Shown in pieces: positions 51,245 through 60,857 of a stretch of DNA of 64,000 bases (positions are counted from its first letter, which is position 1; the number at the start of each line of letters is the position of its first letter). Below the pieces are notes generated by a model. The model ran no database searches. It worked only from the letters and a program-made list of their open reading frames with translations, and was not told where the DNA came from. Made by a program: the position numbers and the translations under genes. The DNA comes from Puia sp963703355 (GTDB lineage: Bacteria > Bacteroidota > Bacteroidia > Chitinophagales > Chitinophagaceae): assembly GCA_963703355.1 (NCBI GenBank), contig OY969813.1:3658001-3722000 (forward strand). The letters are read 5' to 3'.

Positions 51245-51667
51245 TTACAAAGAAGTAGCAACAAAGCTTTCTGACACATTACGGCTAACTGAAAATTTCT
51301 TTTCAATCTGCTCAGTAGCTGTACGGATTACAAATGTTGGATGTATTTCTGTTTCTTCTTTTGGCAAGCGGATATTCGTTTCGAAATGTGTACCACTGTA
51401 AGCACTTTCGTATACCACTTCACCTGCGTCATTTTTAACGATGAGATAAAATTTTTCGCCTGTTTTGTTGTCAAATTCGAGGTGAAATACGTAGTTGTTT
51501 TCAGTTGCTCCGACGAAATTTACAGATACCTGTTTGTCTGTCGGACTGGAGATCTTTTCAATAATGGGTGCTGCCTGTAATTTTGCAGTTCCAAGAGTGA
51601 GCAATGCTGCTGCAGCGATAACCGACGCTGATTTCTTAAGATTAAAGTTTGCGAATACTGGTTTCAT
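51245..51667 (-). CDS. Small secreted protein, unknown
   Basis: The 140-residue protein starts at the ATG giving KPVFANFNLKKSASVIAAAALLTLGTAKLQA, a signal peptide cleaved before APIIEK. The mature part is a single beta-sandwich-like domain (VSVNFVGATENNYVFHLEFDN, KFYLIVKNDAGEVVYESAYSG, FVIRT). It is similar to short secreted Bacteroidota proteins with no assigned role. The long frame start upstream (51718) is rejected because it adds 17 residues before the signal. The gene is followed by a strong terminator. Confidence 0.78.
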   Translation of the reverse strand: MKPVFANFNLKKSASVIAAAALLTLGTAKLQAAPIIEKISSPTDKQVSVNFVGATENNYVFHLEFDNKTGEKFYLIVKNDAGEVVYESAYSGTHFETNIRLPKEETEIHPTFVIRTATEQIEKKFSVSRNVSESFVATSL

Positions 51668-51968
51668 AATGTGACGATTTAATAGTGATAAATAAATGAT
51701 GAACATCTTTAACGGCAAGAATCAATTTTTTCTAATATGTATTTTCTAGTGCATGCAACGTGCGGGAAAGCAACCTGGGAATTAGTCCGGATGGATATAT
51801 TTATTTCTAATTCCAATACAAATATAGCAGGCTTTAGGATGCATCATAACCCAATATGCACCGCTTTTTATCATGGCGAGCGACTGAATAAAATGTTAAA
51901 ACCCTTGACTGGCAAGGGATTTAAAGAAAAATGACCATGATGACCAAGGTCTGAATATTAATGAAATG
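51668..51968. other. Intergenic region, no gene seen
   Basis: This gap of about 300 bp lies between the small secreted protein gene and the M13 peptidase gene, both on the minus strand. It has a 65-codon + strand frame with no protein-like features. I see no RNA gene or repeat here. The promoter of the upstream-lying small secreted protein gene should be within it. Confidence 0.5.
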
Positions 51969-53990
51969 TTACCAGATTTTCACACGAAGACTATCTGGTC
52001 TGTACATAGGATCTGAGGGTAAAACGTGGAATGCTTCATAAAACGAAGGCATATTTGAAACGGGGCCGTTTACACGCCACATTGGTGAAGAATGTGGATT
52101 CGTAAGTGCCATGGTTATAAGTCTTTCCCTGCGTGTTTTCATTCTCCACACCTGCGCGTGCGAGAGGAAGAAACGCTGGTCGGGAGTAAATCCATCAATT
52201 TTATCTGTACTTTTTCCCTGAGCTGTTTTTTTAAATGCGGCGTATGCAATGGCGAGACCGCCATTGTCTGCAATATTTTCTCCTTCTGTCAATTGCCCGT
52301 TGAGGTGAAAAGTATCTACTGCTATATATCCGTTATATTGATTGATTATATTTTGTGCGCGGTCTTTAAATTTCTTTGCATCATCTCCCGACCACCAATC
52401 CTTGAGATTTCCATCAGCATCGTACTGACGGCCCTGATCGTCAAATCCATGGGTAATTTCATGTCCTATTACCAGTCCGATCCCGCCGTAGTTCACAGCG
52501 TCATCACCATTGGAAAAATAAAAAGGAGGTTGCAGAATACCTGCGGGAAAATTTATATTATTCTGTGTTGGATCATAATAAGCGTTGATGGTCGGAGGAG
52601 TCATTTGCCATTCTGTACGATCAACCGGCTTACCAATTTTCGCAATCGATCTGTTAAATTCGAAATTGGAGGTGCCCTGAATGTTGCTGATGATATTGTC
52701 TTTCGTAATGTTGATGGAGGAGTAGTCTTTCCATTTGTCAGGATATCCGACTTTCTTTACAATGGCATGTAGTTTTACAATGGCTTTCTTCTTTGTAGAA
52801 TCACTCATCCAATCCAATTGTTGTAATCTTTCTGCGTACGTCGCAACGATATTATCGATCAGTTCGTTAATTCTTTCTTTATCTGCGGCTGTGAAATATT
52901 TCTGCACATATATCTGACCCAGATTATCGCCCATTTGCCGGTCAACCAGCGTTGTCATCCTTTTCCATCTTTCCTTCATTTGTGTCTGACCCGTGAGTAA
53001 TTTATCGAAGCTAAATTTTGCGTCTACAAAATCATGAGATAAATAATCAGCGTCATCGTTGACAATGTGAAAACAGAGGTAATTTTTCAACGTTTCAATG
53101 GGTGTGGTATTTATCAGGGTTGCTAAACCTTTGTAAAATTCAGGCTGACCAACAACAGCGGTATCGACCGGAACACCAAATGCCACCCAGAATTTATTGA
53201 TATCAGGACTGGCAGCAAGGCGTACTTTGTGATAATTTTTAATTGGATCCCGCAAATCAACCGGACTTCTGGATACTTTAGCCATTGCTGTTTCCAGATC
53301 CATAACTGATTTGGCGATCTTTGCAGCTTCTTCAGCAGATTGACCCAGCAGAACAAAAGTTTTAGTTATATATGCAACATAGGTATCTCTGATTTTTTTT
53401 GTGGTTGAATCCGTTTTAAAATAGTAGTCCTTACTTGGCAAACCAAGACCGCCCTGATCAAAATGTGCAATATTCATAGTGCTATTCCTATCGTCGGCAC
53501 TCACATAAAACGAAAAGAAAGGCGCGTGATTAATTGCGTATTCTCTTGCTATCTCATGATATATGGCTGGTTTGTCTTTGATTGCTGCGATGCTGTCCAA
53601 TTCGGGTTTCACAGGTAGAAATCCTTTTTTTTCAATGCCTGTTGAATCCATGGCGCTTGCAAAAAAATCTCCGGTTTGTTGCGCTATTGAACCTTTTACA
53701 GCGCCAGTCACACCTGTCAGGGAATCAAGAATACGATCTAACCGGTTTAATGAACTATCTAACAAGGTTGAAAATGCTCCCCAGGAAGATTGGGAAGGCG
53801 GGATCTCCGTAGTCTTAAGCCAGGTGCCATTCGCAAACAAATAAAAATTGTCCTGAGGCCTTACAGAACTATCCTGTGCGGCTATATTTATAGGATCTGG
53901 TTGTGTTATTGGTGTAATAGAATCAGCGGGCTGATGACAGGAAAAAAGAATCAGCACAGCAGCATACAAACATGGCAATATCCGTTTCAT
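51969..53990 (-). CDS. M13-family metalloendopeptidase, lipoprotein
   Basis: The 673-residue neprilysin-like peptidase has an SPII signal (AAVLILFSC, lipobox LFSC). The M13 N-terminal domain (about 40-440, DNFYLFANGTWLKTTEIP) is largely helical. The catalytic domain carries HEITHGFDDQGRQYD (HExxH, about 513), NIADNGGLAIAY (third ligand Glu in EGENIADNGG, about 573), and the C-terminal VNGPVSNMPSFYEAF and SDPMYRPDSLRVKIW, which are nearly invariant in the family. It cleaves oligopeptides in the periplasm. Confidence 0.95.
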   Translation of the reverse strand: MKRILPCLYAAVLILFSCHQPADSITPITQPDPINIAAQDSSVRPQDNFYLFANGTWLKTTEIPPSQSSWGAFSTLLDSSLNRLDRILDSLTGVTGAVKGSIAQQTGDFFASAMDSTGIEKKGFLPVKPELDSIAAIKDKPAIYHEIAREYAINHAPFFSFYVSADDRNSTMNIAHFDQGGLGLPSKDYYFKTDSTTKKIRDTYVAYITKTFVLLGQSAEEAAKIAKSVMDLETAMAKVSRSPVDLRDPIKNYHKVRLAASPDINKFWVAFGVPVDTAVVGQPEFYKGLATLINTTPIETLKNYLCFHIVNDDADYLSHDFVDAKFSFDKLLTGQTQMKERWKRMTTLVDRQMGDNLGQIYVQKYFTAADKERINELIDNIVATYAERLQQLDWMSDSTKKKAIVKLHAIVKKVGYPDKWKDYSSINITKDNIISNIQGTSNFEFNRSIAKIGKPVDRTEWQMTPPTINAYYDPTQNNINFPAGILQPPFYFSNGDDAVNYGGIGLVIGHEITHGFDDQGRQYDADGNLKDWWSGDDAKKFKDRAQNIINQYNGYIAVDTFHLNGQLTEGENIADNGGLAIAYAAFKKTAQGKSTDKIDGFTPDQRFFLSHAQVWRMKTRRERLITMALTNPHSSPMWRVNGPVSNMPSFYEAFHVLPSDPMYRPDSLRVKIW

Positions 53991-54095
53991 ATCGTTTTTT
54001 TAATGGGCGTGAAAATAGCGATAAATCAATTGTTTAGGGAGGGTTTATGACGAACGGCGGCAGCGTTGGTAAAAAAACTTCATAAATAAGATAAA

Positions 54096-54121
54096 ATTAA
54101 ACAAACGTTTAATTAACTTTG
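54096..54121 (+). promoter_or_regulatory. TetR operator-like palindrome and -7 promoter element
   Basis: The inverted repeat ATTAAAC-AAAC-GTTTAAT occupies 54096-54113 with perfect 7-bp arms and contains AAACGTTT. It is directly followed by TAACTTTG (54114-54121), the Bacteroidota -7 type TAnnTTTG, and the ATG is at 54126. The spacing places the transcript start almost on the start codon. A palindrome touching the -7 element fits autorepression by the TetR product. Confidence 0.65.
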
Positions 54122-54125
54122 CGGC

Positions 54126-54761
54126 ATGAAACCCAGTTTGTCAACAAAACAGCTCCAGTTATTGGATAGTGCCGAGCTGTTATTCTCTCAAAAAGGCTTT
54201 GACGGAACCTCTGTCCGCGACATCGCCGAAGCAGCTGGCATCAATACTGCGATGATCTCTTATTATTTCGGATCCAAGGAAAAACTGATGGAAGAGATTT
54301 TCGAAAGAAAGAGTCTCAACATTCGTGAATTGGTGGACAGTTTGGTCAAAGATGAAAGTCTCGATCCGTTACAGAAAATGTATAGTCTGGTAGATGTTTA
54401 TATCGAACGTATTTTTCAGCGAAAGAATTTTCACAGAATCCTTCTTTGTGAACAGATTATTAACCAGAATCCTCCCATCATCCATCTGGTTGAGAAAATG
54501 AAAGTCAGAAATTCAGAATGTATGAATGACCTGATTAAAATTGGTCAGAAAAAAGGATTGTTTAAAAAGAACATCGACATACCCATGTTGACCAATTCGC
54601 TGATAGGCACGATTTCCTATATGCTGATAAACATTGATTTTTACAGGAAATATCACGATCTGGAGTCACTGCGCGATGAAGAGTTTGAAAAAATTATCAA
54701 AAAGAAACTGGCGGTGCATATTAAAAGTATTTATAAAGCAATCTTAACACATGAATCTTAG
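54126..54761 (+). CDS. TetR/AcrR-family transcriptional regulator
   Basis: The 211-residue protein has an N-terminal TetR HTH (about 7-55): LLDSAELLFSQKGFDGTSVRDIAEAAGINTAMISYYFGSKEKLMEEI is the classical pattern in three helices. The ligand-binding helical domain that follows is variable (RILLCEQIINQNPPIIHLVEK). It is the first gene of a four-gene run with TolC-, EmrA- and EmrB-like proteins and overlaps the TolC gene by 11 bp. It therefore very likely represses this efflux operon and its own promoter. The inducer is unknown. Confidence 0.95.
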   Translation: MKPSLSTKQLQLLDSAELLFSQKGFDGTSVRDIAEAAGINTAMISYYFGSKEKLMEEIFERKSLNIRELVDSLVKDESLDPLQKMYSLVDVYIERIFQRKNFHRILLCEQIINQNPPIIHLVEKMKVRNSECMNDLIKIGQKKGLFKKNIDIPMLTNSLIGTISYMLINIDFYRKYHDLESLRDEEFEKIIKKKLAVHIKSIYKAILTHES

Positions 54762-56088
54762 AATCGGTTTTTTAATTATGGTCTCCGTTCCCTTATTGCT
54801 GTTATCTGCAATCGGATATTCGCAGGACGTTGGGCGAAAAATAACACTCGACGAAGCCATTGACCTGAGTCTTAAAAACAGCAAACCACTTCGCGCAGCA
54901 CATGCAAGGATAGAAGAAGCTAATGCGAATTTGACTGTGGCGAAGCAGAACCAGCTTCCTGATTTTAAAATCAGTGGTTCCTATCTGAGAGTAACGCAGC
55001 CAAATATAGATATGCCTAAAAACAACAGTGGAGGTTCCGCTGCAGCGCCTATTAACGTGGATCAGGCCCTTTATGGCATTGCTAATGTAAGTCTCCCTGT
55101 TTATTCGGGACTTAAAATTCAATATGGAATTCGTTCAAACGAATATCTTGAAAAGGCAGCTGTGCTGGATGCGGATCAGGACAAAGAGGCGGTTATCATG
55201 AATACAATCGACGCATTTAGTAATTTGTACAAAGCGAGAGCGAATATGCGTGTGATTCAGGAGAATCTTAATCAGTCGAGATCAAGAGACACTGATTTTG
55301 CCAATCTGGAGAAGAATGGGTTGCTCGCCCGAAATGACAAACTGAAGGCTTTATTGCAAACTGCCAACATTGAATTGAACCTGGCCGACGTAGAAGAAAA
55401 TCTGAAGGTAGCCATGGTAAATATGAATATTATGTTGGGATTGCCGGAAGAAACCCAGATAGTTGCGGACTCAGCTAGCCTGGTGGAACCCGCCGACATC
55501 AAGAACCTGCAGGACTACGAGCAATTGGCGTTACAGAACAGAAAAGATCTGCAGTCTATTGCATACCGGAAAAAAGCGTCAGAAATGGGCATAAAAACTG
55601 CGAAGGCAGATTATTACCCGTCGGTTGCTTTAACAGGTGGTTATGTTGCTCTTGATGTTCCAAATTTCATTACTGTAACAAACGCATTCACCGCCGGAAT
55701 CGGACTCTCATATAATGTGTCATCGTTATGGAAGACAAATGCACACGTTGCGGGAGCAAAAGCAAAATTGTCGGAAGTGCAGGCCAATGAAGAAGAAATG
55801 TACGACCAGGTAAGAAGAGAAGTCAATAAAGCATATGAAGCATTGATGACAGCCAACAAAAAAATTGCCGTCAGTCAGGTAGCGATCGAACAGGGAGCGG
55901 AGAATTATAAAATTGTAAAAAACAAATACGATAACAGTCTGCTTACTGTAACCGACCTGCTTGATGCGAATGCACTGATGCTTCAAAGTCAGATAAGTTT
56001 TGAATTGGCCAAAGCAGACGCGATTGTCGCTTATAATACATTGTTAGAAAGGGCAGGCATATTAGCAACATCCAGAAATATAAAATAA
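54751..56088 (+). CDS. TolC-family outer-membrane efflux protein
   Basis: The 445-residue protein has a signal peptide ending AIGYSQ and two OEP repeats: LDEAIDLSLKNSKPLRAA, ANLTVAKQNQLPDFKISGSY, then in the second half YEQLALQNRKDLQS, MGIKTAKADYYPSVALTGGY and VSQVAIEQGAENYKIVKNKYDNSLLTVTDLLDAN. Trimers of this family form the tunnel through the outer membrane for tripartite pumps. The start overlaps the TetR gene by 11 bp, which indicates coupled translation. The partners are the next two genes. Confidence 0.94.
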   Translation: MNLRIGFLIMVSVPLLLLSAIGYSQDVGRKITLDEAIDLSLKNSKPLRAAHARIEEANANLTVAKQNQLPDFKISGSYLRVTQPNIDMPKNNSGGSAAAPINVDQALYGIANVSLPVYSGLKIQYGIRSNEYLEKAAVLDADQDKEAVIMNTIDAFSNLYKARANMRVIQENLNQSRSRDTDFANLEKNGLLARNDKLKALLQTANIELNLADVEENLKVAMVNMNIMLGLPEETQIVADSASLVEPADIKNLQDYEQLALQNRKDLQSIAYRKKASEMGIKTAKADYYPSVALTGGYVALDVPNFITVTNAFTAGIGLSYNVSSLWKTNAHVAGAKAKLSEVQANEEEMYDQVRREVNKAYEALMTANKKIAVSQVAIEQGAENYKIVKNKYDNSLLTVTDLLDANALMLQSQISFELAKADAIVAYNTLLERAGILATSRNIK

Positions 56089-56111
56089 TCAACCTATAAT
56101 CATCAAGTTTT

Positions 56112-57215
56112 ATGGCAACAGCAACAGACGGACAACCAAAAAAAAGAAGTAAAGTATTTTTAATCATACTAATTGCCCTCGTCGTCGCAGGCACCTGGTT
56201 TGGAATCTCTAAATGGCACCATGCACAGTTGCATGCAGAAACTGACGATGCGCAGATAGCTGCGAATATCAGTCCTATTATTCCAAGGGTTTCCGGTTAT
56301 GTTACGGAAGTAAGGGTTTCGGATAACCAAATGGTTCAAAAGGGAGATACACTTCTGATACTCGACAACAGAGATCAGCTCATCAAACTTGACCAGGCGG
56401 AAGCTGCTCTCGCAACTGCGCAGAGTAATCTTATTTCTGCAAAAGCAACGTCGGCTGCTGCCCAGTCAAATATAGGTACCAGCGAATTCGCTACACTCGC
56501 AATAGATGGCCAGATTGAAAAAGCAAAAGTTGCAGTATGGCAGAGTACCCAGGAATTTGACAGATACGCAAATCTTATTAAGGATCATTCCATAACCCAG
56601 CAGCAGTATGAAGATAAACTGGCTGCCAAGGAGTCTGCTGAAAAACAGTTGCTCATATTGCAGCAGCAGAGAAAACAGGCAAGCAGTGCCACCAACGCGG
56701 TGAGTGTGCAGAGCACAGCGACTTCTTCACAGATTAGCATTGCAAGCGCAACGATCAAACAAAGACAGGTTGATGTGGATGATGCAAAATTGAAATTATC
56801 TTATACGGTTCTGACAGCTCCTGCAAGCGGACTGGTTTCAAAAGTAAACGTGCAGGTAGGTCAGTATTTGAACGCCGGCCAGTCAACATTCAGTGTTGTA
56901 CTGGACCAGAGTCTTTGGGTCATTGCTAATTTTAAAGAAACACAATATAACAAAATACGTATTGGACAACCGGTTGATGTTGAAGTGGACGCCATTCCGG
57001 GACACAATTTCGAAGCAAAGGTTTCATCTTTTTCACCTGCTACCGGTGCTACTTTCGCATTGCTTCCTCCGGATAACGCCAGTGGTAATTTTGTAAAGGT
57101 TGTACAGCGTCTTCCCATCAAAATAGAATTTACCAATATGCAGGATACGGTGCTGAAACGTCTAAAAGCCGGTATGAACGTGAATGTGGATGTACATATA
57201 GGTAATGATAATTAG
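56112..57215 (+). CDS. HlyD/EmrA-family membrane fusion protein
   Basis: The 367-residue protein has a short cytosolic N-terminus, one membrane helix (VFLIILIALVVAGTWFGISKW), the first half-barrel (DDAQIAANISPIIPRVSGYVTEV, QMVQKGDTLLILD), a long coiled-coil hairpin (about 85-225, rich in Ala and Gln) and the second half (LSYTVLTAPASGLVSKVNV, QYLNAGQSTFSVV, AGMNVNVDVHI). It bridges the inner-membrane pump and TolC. It lies 23 bp after the TolC gene and 19 bp before the MFS pump. Confidence 0.94.
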   Translation: MATATDGQPKKRSKVFLIILIALVVAGTWFGISKWHHAQLHAETDDAQIAANISPIIPRVSGYVTEVRVSDNQMVQKGDTLLILDNRDQLIKLDQAEAALATAQSNLISAKATSAAAQSNIGTSEFATLAIDGQIEKAKVAVWQSTQEFDRYANLIKDHSITQQQYEDKLAAKESAEKQLLILQQQRKQASSATNAVSVQSTATSSQISIASATIKQRQVDVDDAKLKLSYTVLTAPASGLVSKVNVQVGQYLNAGQSTFSVVLDQSLWVIANFKETQYNKIRIGQPVDVEVDAIPGHNFEAKVSSFSPATGATFALLPPDNASGNFVKVVQRLPIKIEFTNMQDTVLKRLKAGMNVNVDVHIGNDN

Positions 57216-57234
57216 AAACTTGTAAGATCATTTT

Positions 57235-58821
57235 ATGGCTCAAGCATTATCTCAGGATTCTTTGGTTGAATATGGTTCGAGGCGTGCAATTATAACCCTG
57301 ACGGCTATTATTTGCACATTGCTGGAAATTATTGACACTACAATTGTCAATGTGGCGCTGAATGATATGCGTGGAAATCTCGGTGCAACGCTGACAGAAG
57401 TGGCCTGGGTAATTACTGCTTATGCGATCGGTAATGTGATTATCATACCCATGACAAGCTGGCTTGCAACCCAGTTCGGAAGGCGTAATTATTTTGCCGC
57501 GTCCATAATGATTTTTACTGTGTGCTCGTTTCTTTGCGGAAATGCAAACGGTATTTGGGAGCTGGTAATTTTTCGTTTCATGCAAGGACTGGGAGGTGGT
57601 GCTTTGCTTGCCACTTCACAAACGATCATCACTGAAGTGTATCCCCCGGAAAAAAGAAGTATGGCGCAGGCCATATATGGCTTGGGAGTTATCGTGGGCC
57701 CGACACTGGGACCGCCACTAGGAGGATATATCGTCGAAAATTATTCCTGGCCCTATATATTTTACATTAATATTCCCATCGGTGTCATAGCAACGCTCCT
57801 TACTTTGCAATTCGTACGCAATCCGAATTATGGGTCGAAAAGTGCACCAAGTGATATCGACTGGCTGGGTATTTTTCTGCTGGCGGCAAGTGTTGGATCA
57901 TTGCAATACGTATTGGAAAAAGGACAGGACGATGACTGGTTTTCAAATACCTGGATTATCATTTTAAGCTGTACAGCATTTTTAGGCGCATTTTTCTTCA
58001 TCTGGCGCGAATTGACATTCAGAAACCCGATCGTTAATCTGCGGGTACTCAAAAATGGAAACCTGCGGATAGGAACGGGTCTCACATTTCTATTGGGATT
58101 TGGTTTATACGGTTCTACTTTTATTATTCCGGTGTATACGCAAAGTACGTTGGGGTGGACTGCTTTTCAATCGGGTATGTTGATGGTGCCATCTGCGATA
58201 ACGACTGCATTTCTAATGCCCATTATCGGGATAATATTAACTAAGGGAGTTCCGCAACAATTTCTTGTTTCGATGGGCATGCTGATTTTTGCGTTCTTTT
58301 GTTTCTGGGGTTATTTTATACTTACGAATGCTACGCCCGCGCAGGATTTTTATTGGATGCTCGTAATCCGTGGAGTTGGATTGCCGTTGCTCTTCATCCC
58401 TATTACAAGTTTATCACTCAGTTCTCTTAAGGGGCCTGAAATAGGGCAGGGAGTCGCATTTACAGGTATGATGAGGCAGGTAGGTGGTTCTTTCGGAGTG
58501 GCGCTCATCACTACGTTTATGGCCCGCCAGAATATGTTTCATCGCAGTACGCTTGTCAGTAAACTCGATGTAAACAACCCCAGTGTAATGAATCATGTGC
58601 AGGCATTACAGCAGGGATTTATATCCAAGGGTCAGACACCCGATATTGCCTTGAAGTCCGCTTATAAAGCGCTTGATTTTTCTGTGTTTGCCCAGTCAAA
58701 CGTATTGTCTTATATGGACGTATTTTACTATCTCGGTATTTTATTCCTGATTGCCATACCATTCGTATTATTTGTAAAGAGGAGTAAACAAAAACCTGAT
58801 TTATCAGAAGCGATGCACTAA
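57235..58821 (+). CDS. DHA2/EmrB-family multidrug efflux MFS transporter
   Basis: The 528-residue protein has 14 predicted helices of the DHA2 subgroup. Signatures are LEIIDTTIVNVALNDMRG in helix 1, WVITAYAIGNVIIIP, the loop QFGRRNYF, RFMQGLGGGALL (motif B with Arg) and GPTLGPPLGGYI (motif C, typical of antiporters). It exports hydrophobic compounds with proton influx and pairs with the EmrA-like adaptor and TolC protein of the same operon. It ends 21 bp before a hairpin terminator. Confidence 0.95.
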   Translation: MAQALSQDSLVEYGSRRAIITLTAIICTLLEIIDTTIVNVALNDMRGNLGATLTEVAWVITAYAIGNVIIIPMTSWLATQFGRRNYFAASIMIFTVCSFLCGNANGIWELVIFRFMQGLGGGALLATSQTIITEVYPPEKRSMAQAIYGLGVIVGPTLGPPLGGYIVENYSWPYIFYINIPIGVIATLLTLQFVRNPNYGSKSAPSDIDWLGIFLLAASVGSLQYVLEKGQDDDWFSNTWIIILSCTAFLGAFFFIWRELTFRNPIVNLRVLKNGNLRIGTGLTFLLGFGLYGSTFIIPVYTQSTLGWTAFQSGMLMVPSAITTAFLMPIIGIILTKGVPQQFLVSMGMLIFAFFCFWGYFILTNATPAQDFYWMLVIRGVGLPLLFIPITSLSLSSLKGPEIGQGVAFTGMMRQVGGSFGVALITTFMARQNMFHRSTLVSKLDVNNPSVMNHVQALQQGFISKGQTPDIALKSAYKALDFSVFAQSNVLSYMDVFYYLGILFLIAIPFVLFVKRSKQKPDLSEAMH

Positions 58822-58842
58822 TTCACGAATCATTCAAAAGAT

Positions 58843-58866
58843 AAAGTCCTGATTTTTCGGGACTTT
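58843..58866. terminator. Bidirectional intrinsic terminator
   Basis: Stem AAAGTCC / GGACTTT around a 10-nt loop, with further T-rich sequence on the + side (AACTTTTAAG). It lies between the EmrB-like gene and the convergent YD-like gene and closes both units. Confidence 0.75.
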
Positions 58867-58880
58867 AACTTTTAAGTTCA

Positions 58881-59729
58881 CTAGCGTAAATTATAAGTAT
58901 AGGTAATCTTAACAACCACCTGCCTTTTCTTGTCATAGCAGGTTTCGCTTTCTTTCAGTCCATTGGGTTTATAGCCGTAAATCCATTTTTGATAATCAGT
59001 GGAACCGGAGGGAACGAACAACATCGAAGAAATATGACCTCCATCGTATTCAAATATATAATCCGGGAGTAATCTGCCAGCTCTTTCGTTGTACCTGACA
59101 ACATCTGTGAGCCTTCCCTGCTCGTCGTAGTAATAGTAGGTTGAAGGAAGCACCTGTCCTGCGTGCACGGGCTTTTCTTCCACAATATGTCCCTTTTCAT
59201 CTTTTTCGAGTGTCACGGTCGTAGTATCCGTTCCGCCTTTTATTTTGATCATTTGTTTCAGCGAACCGCCTTCATATATCCATACGTGTTTTTCGGGAGC
59301 AACGATCTGATTGTCGGTTTCTACGGACGTGTTAAGGAGGCTGCTAAGTTGTCCTGCATCATTGTAATAATATTCCGTAGTGCTTTTAAAGGTATCACTT
59401 GTATCAACCGTTTTGATCATACGACCGATCGGGTTGTAGTAAGTTATGACGGTAGATTCCGGAATATCGGTCGACTTGGTATAAGTGGAAATCGAACTAA
59501 AATCACCCGCTATTTTCTGGGTGCATACAAATCCGGGAGTGGGTTCATCATTTGCATCCAGACTCACGATATTCACTTCTTTCGCTTTCTGCTCTTTCAG
59601 TATTTTCCAGTTCTCCTGATTTTGTCTGGAAAGGATGATGTCCTTGTAATAATATTGGGATTTGGCTGAACAGGTTATCATCAGCAAAGCAATTATTAAA
59701 GGGAAACGACCATTCATCATACCAAACAT
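58881..59729 (-). CDS. Secreted protein with YD/RHS-like repeats
   Basis: The 282-residue protein has a signal peptide (FPLIIALLMITCSAKSQ). The mature part has several short repeat units of the YD type seen in RHS proteins and in secreted Bacteroidota proteins: TYYNPIGRMIKTVD, EYYYNDAGQLSSLLN, YYYYDEQGRLTDVVRYN, FEYDGGHISSML, and YGYKPNGLKESETCYD. YD repeats wrap into beta sheets. A complete RHS toxin cage would need many more, so this is a free-standing short version of unknown function. The start may be 59729 or the ATG at 59720. The 75 bp to the next gene are divergent. Confidence 0.78.
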   Translation of the reverse strand: MFGMMNGRFPLIIALLMITCSAKSQYYYKDIILSRQNQENWKILKEQKAKEVNIVSLDANDEPTPGFVCTQKIAGDFSSISTYTKSTDIPESTVITYYNPIGRMIKTVDTSDTFKSTTEYYYNDAGQLSSLLNTSVETDNQIVAPEKHVWIYEGGSLKQMIKIKGGTDTTTVTLEKDEKGHIVEEKPVHAGQVLPSTYYYYDEQGRLTDVVRYNERAGRLLPDYIFEYDGGHISSMLFVPSGSTDYQKWIYGYKPNGLKESETCYDKKRQVVVKITYTYNLR

Positions 59730-59804
59730 TTTAAATCTACCTGCTAAACGGAAAAATCAGGTGTTAATTATTGCCAGTATCTTTATTTTTAATTAAAAAA
59801 ACGG

Positions 59805-60854
59805 GTGTCACACAGCAAGATAAGAACCGAAAAGATATGTCTTAACTGCGGAACAGAAACCACCGGCAGATATTGTCCTTCCTGTGGACAGGAAAATATC
59901 GAGCCAAAACAATCCGTTTGGCACCTTGTAACCCATTTTTTCTCAGATATCACTCATTTTGACGGGAAGTTTTTTAGTACAGTCAAGGATCTGTTTATAA
60001 AACCTGGCTTTTTATCGCGTGAGTATATGATTGGGCGGAGGGCCAGTTACCTGGATCCTATCCGCATGTACATTTTTACGTCGGCATTTTTCTTTATTGT
60101 CTTCTTTTCGTTTGTTAACCCCGATAAGATGGCCGGGGGAAATGACGTGAAAAATAATCATGACCCCATACTACTTACTGAACTGGCGGATGCAAAAACG
60201 CATAGTGATTCACTGGAGATTATTAAAGAATATAACAGGGATATAAGTCCCTATGTGCATGTTAATGTAGATACTTCACTTAAAAAGGGAAACAATTATC
60301 ATTTTAAGAATTATAATTCTGTCGAAGCGTACGATTCTATCCAAAAAACGCTGCCGGCGGAAAAAAGAGACGGTTGGTTTAAGAAAAAAGTTACTACGAG
60401 AATCATAACGATTGTGGTCAGATATTCACGGGAACGAGGAGAATTTATACGCGAACTGGTCGGCAATTTTGTTCACAATTTTCCGAAAATGCTCTTCATT
60501 TCTTTACCAGTGTTTGCTCTCCTGTTGAAGTTGTTGTATGTCAGGCGCAAACAATTTTATTACGTGGATCATGGGATCTTTGCCATACACCTATATATTT
60601 TTTCCTTTTTAATACTGCTGATTTATTTCCTTTTTTCTGAGATTCAGACTCATACCGGATGGAGCTGGATAGGCTGGCTTACGATACCGATCGTTATTTA
60701 TCCGTTTATTTATTACTACAAGGCGATGCGCCTCTTTTACGGACAGAGGAGGGCAAAAACAATTGTGAAGTACTTATTGCTTTTTCTCCTTTCTTCGATT
60801 GTTCTCCTGATCATATTCATCGGGGGTGCAATATTTACAGTTATTGAAACATAG
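59805..60854 (+). CDS. DUF3667 membrane protein, GTG start
   Basis: The 349-residue protein starts with a zinc-ribbon-like segment (CLNCGTETTGRYCPSCGQ, about 10-27). The DUF3667 region follows (HLVTHFFSDITHFDGKFFSTVKDLFIKPGFLSREYMIGRRASYLDPIRMYIF), then a membrane helix, a hydrophilic middle and four C-terminal membrane helices. The family is typical of Bacteroidota and of unknown function. The start is GTG at 59805: a stop lies five codons upstream and no ATG precedes the zinc ribbon. It ends 3 bp before mazG and is probably co-transcribed with it. Confidence 0.87.
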   Translation: MSHSKIRTEKICLNCGTETTGRYCPSCGQENIEPKQSVWHLVTHFFSDITHFDGKFFSTVKDLFIKPGFLSREYMIGRRASYLDPIRMYIFTSAFFFIVFFSFVNPDKMAGGNDVKNNHDPILLTELADAKTHSDSLEIIKEYNRDISPYVHVNVDTSLKKGNNYHFKNYNSVEAYDSIQKTLPAEKRDGWFKKKVTTRIITIVVRYSRERGEFIRELVGNFVHNFPKMLFISLPVFALLLKLLYVRRKQFYYVDHGIFAIHLYIFSFLILLIYFLFSEIQTHTGWSWIGWLTIPIVIYPFIYYYKAMRLFYGQRRAKTIVKYLLLFLLSSIVLLIIFIGGAIFTVIET

Positions 60855-60857
60855 ACT

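Noticed and set aside
51737..51934. 65-codon + strand frame
   Set aside because: No signal, no motif and no supportive context. It lies in the promoter-proximal gap of a divergent minus-strand gene.
52092..52772. 226-codon + strand frame
   Set aside because: It is antisense to the M13 peptidase catalytic region, which has all family motifs. The + frame has no protein-like pattern.
59163..59669. 168-codon + strand frame
   Set aside because: Antisense to the secreted YD-like protein; its Ile/Phe-rich composition is typical of antisense of Tyr/Asp-rich coding.
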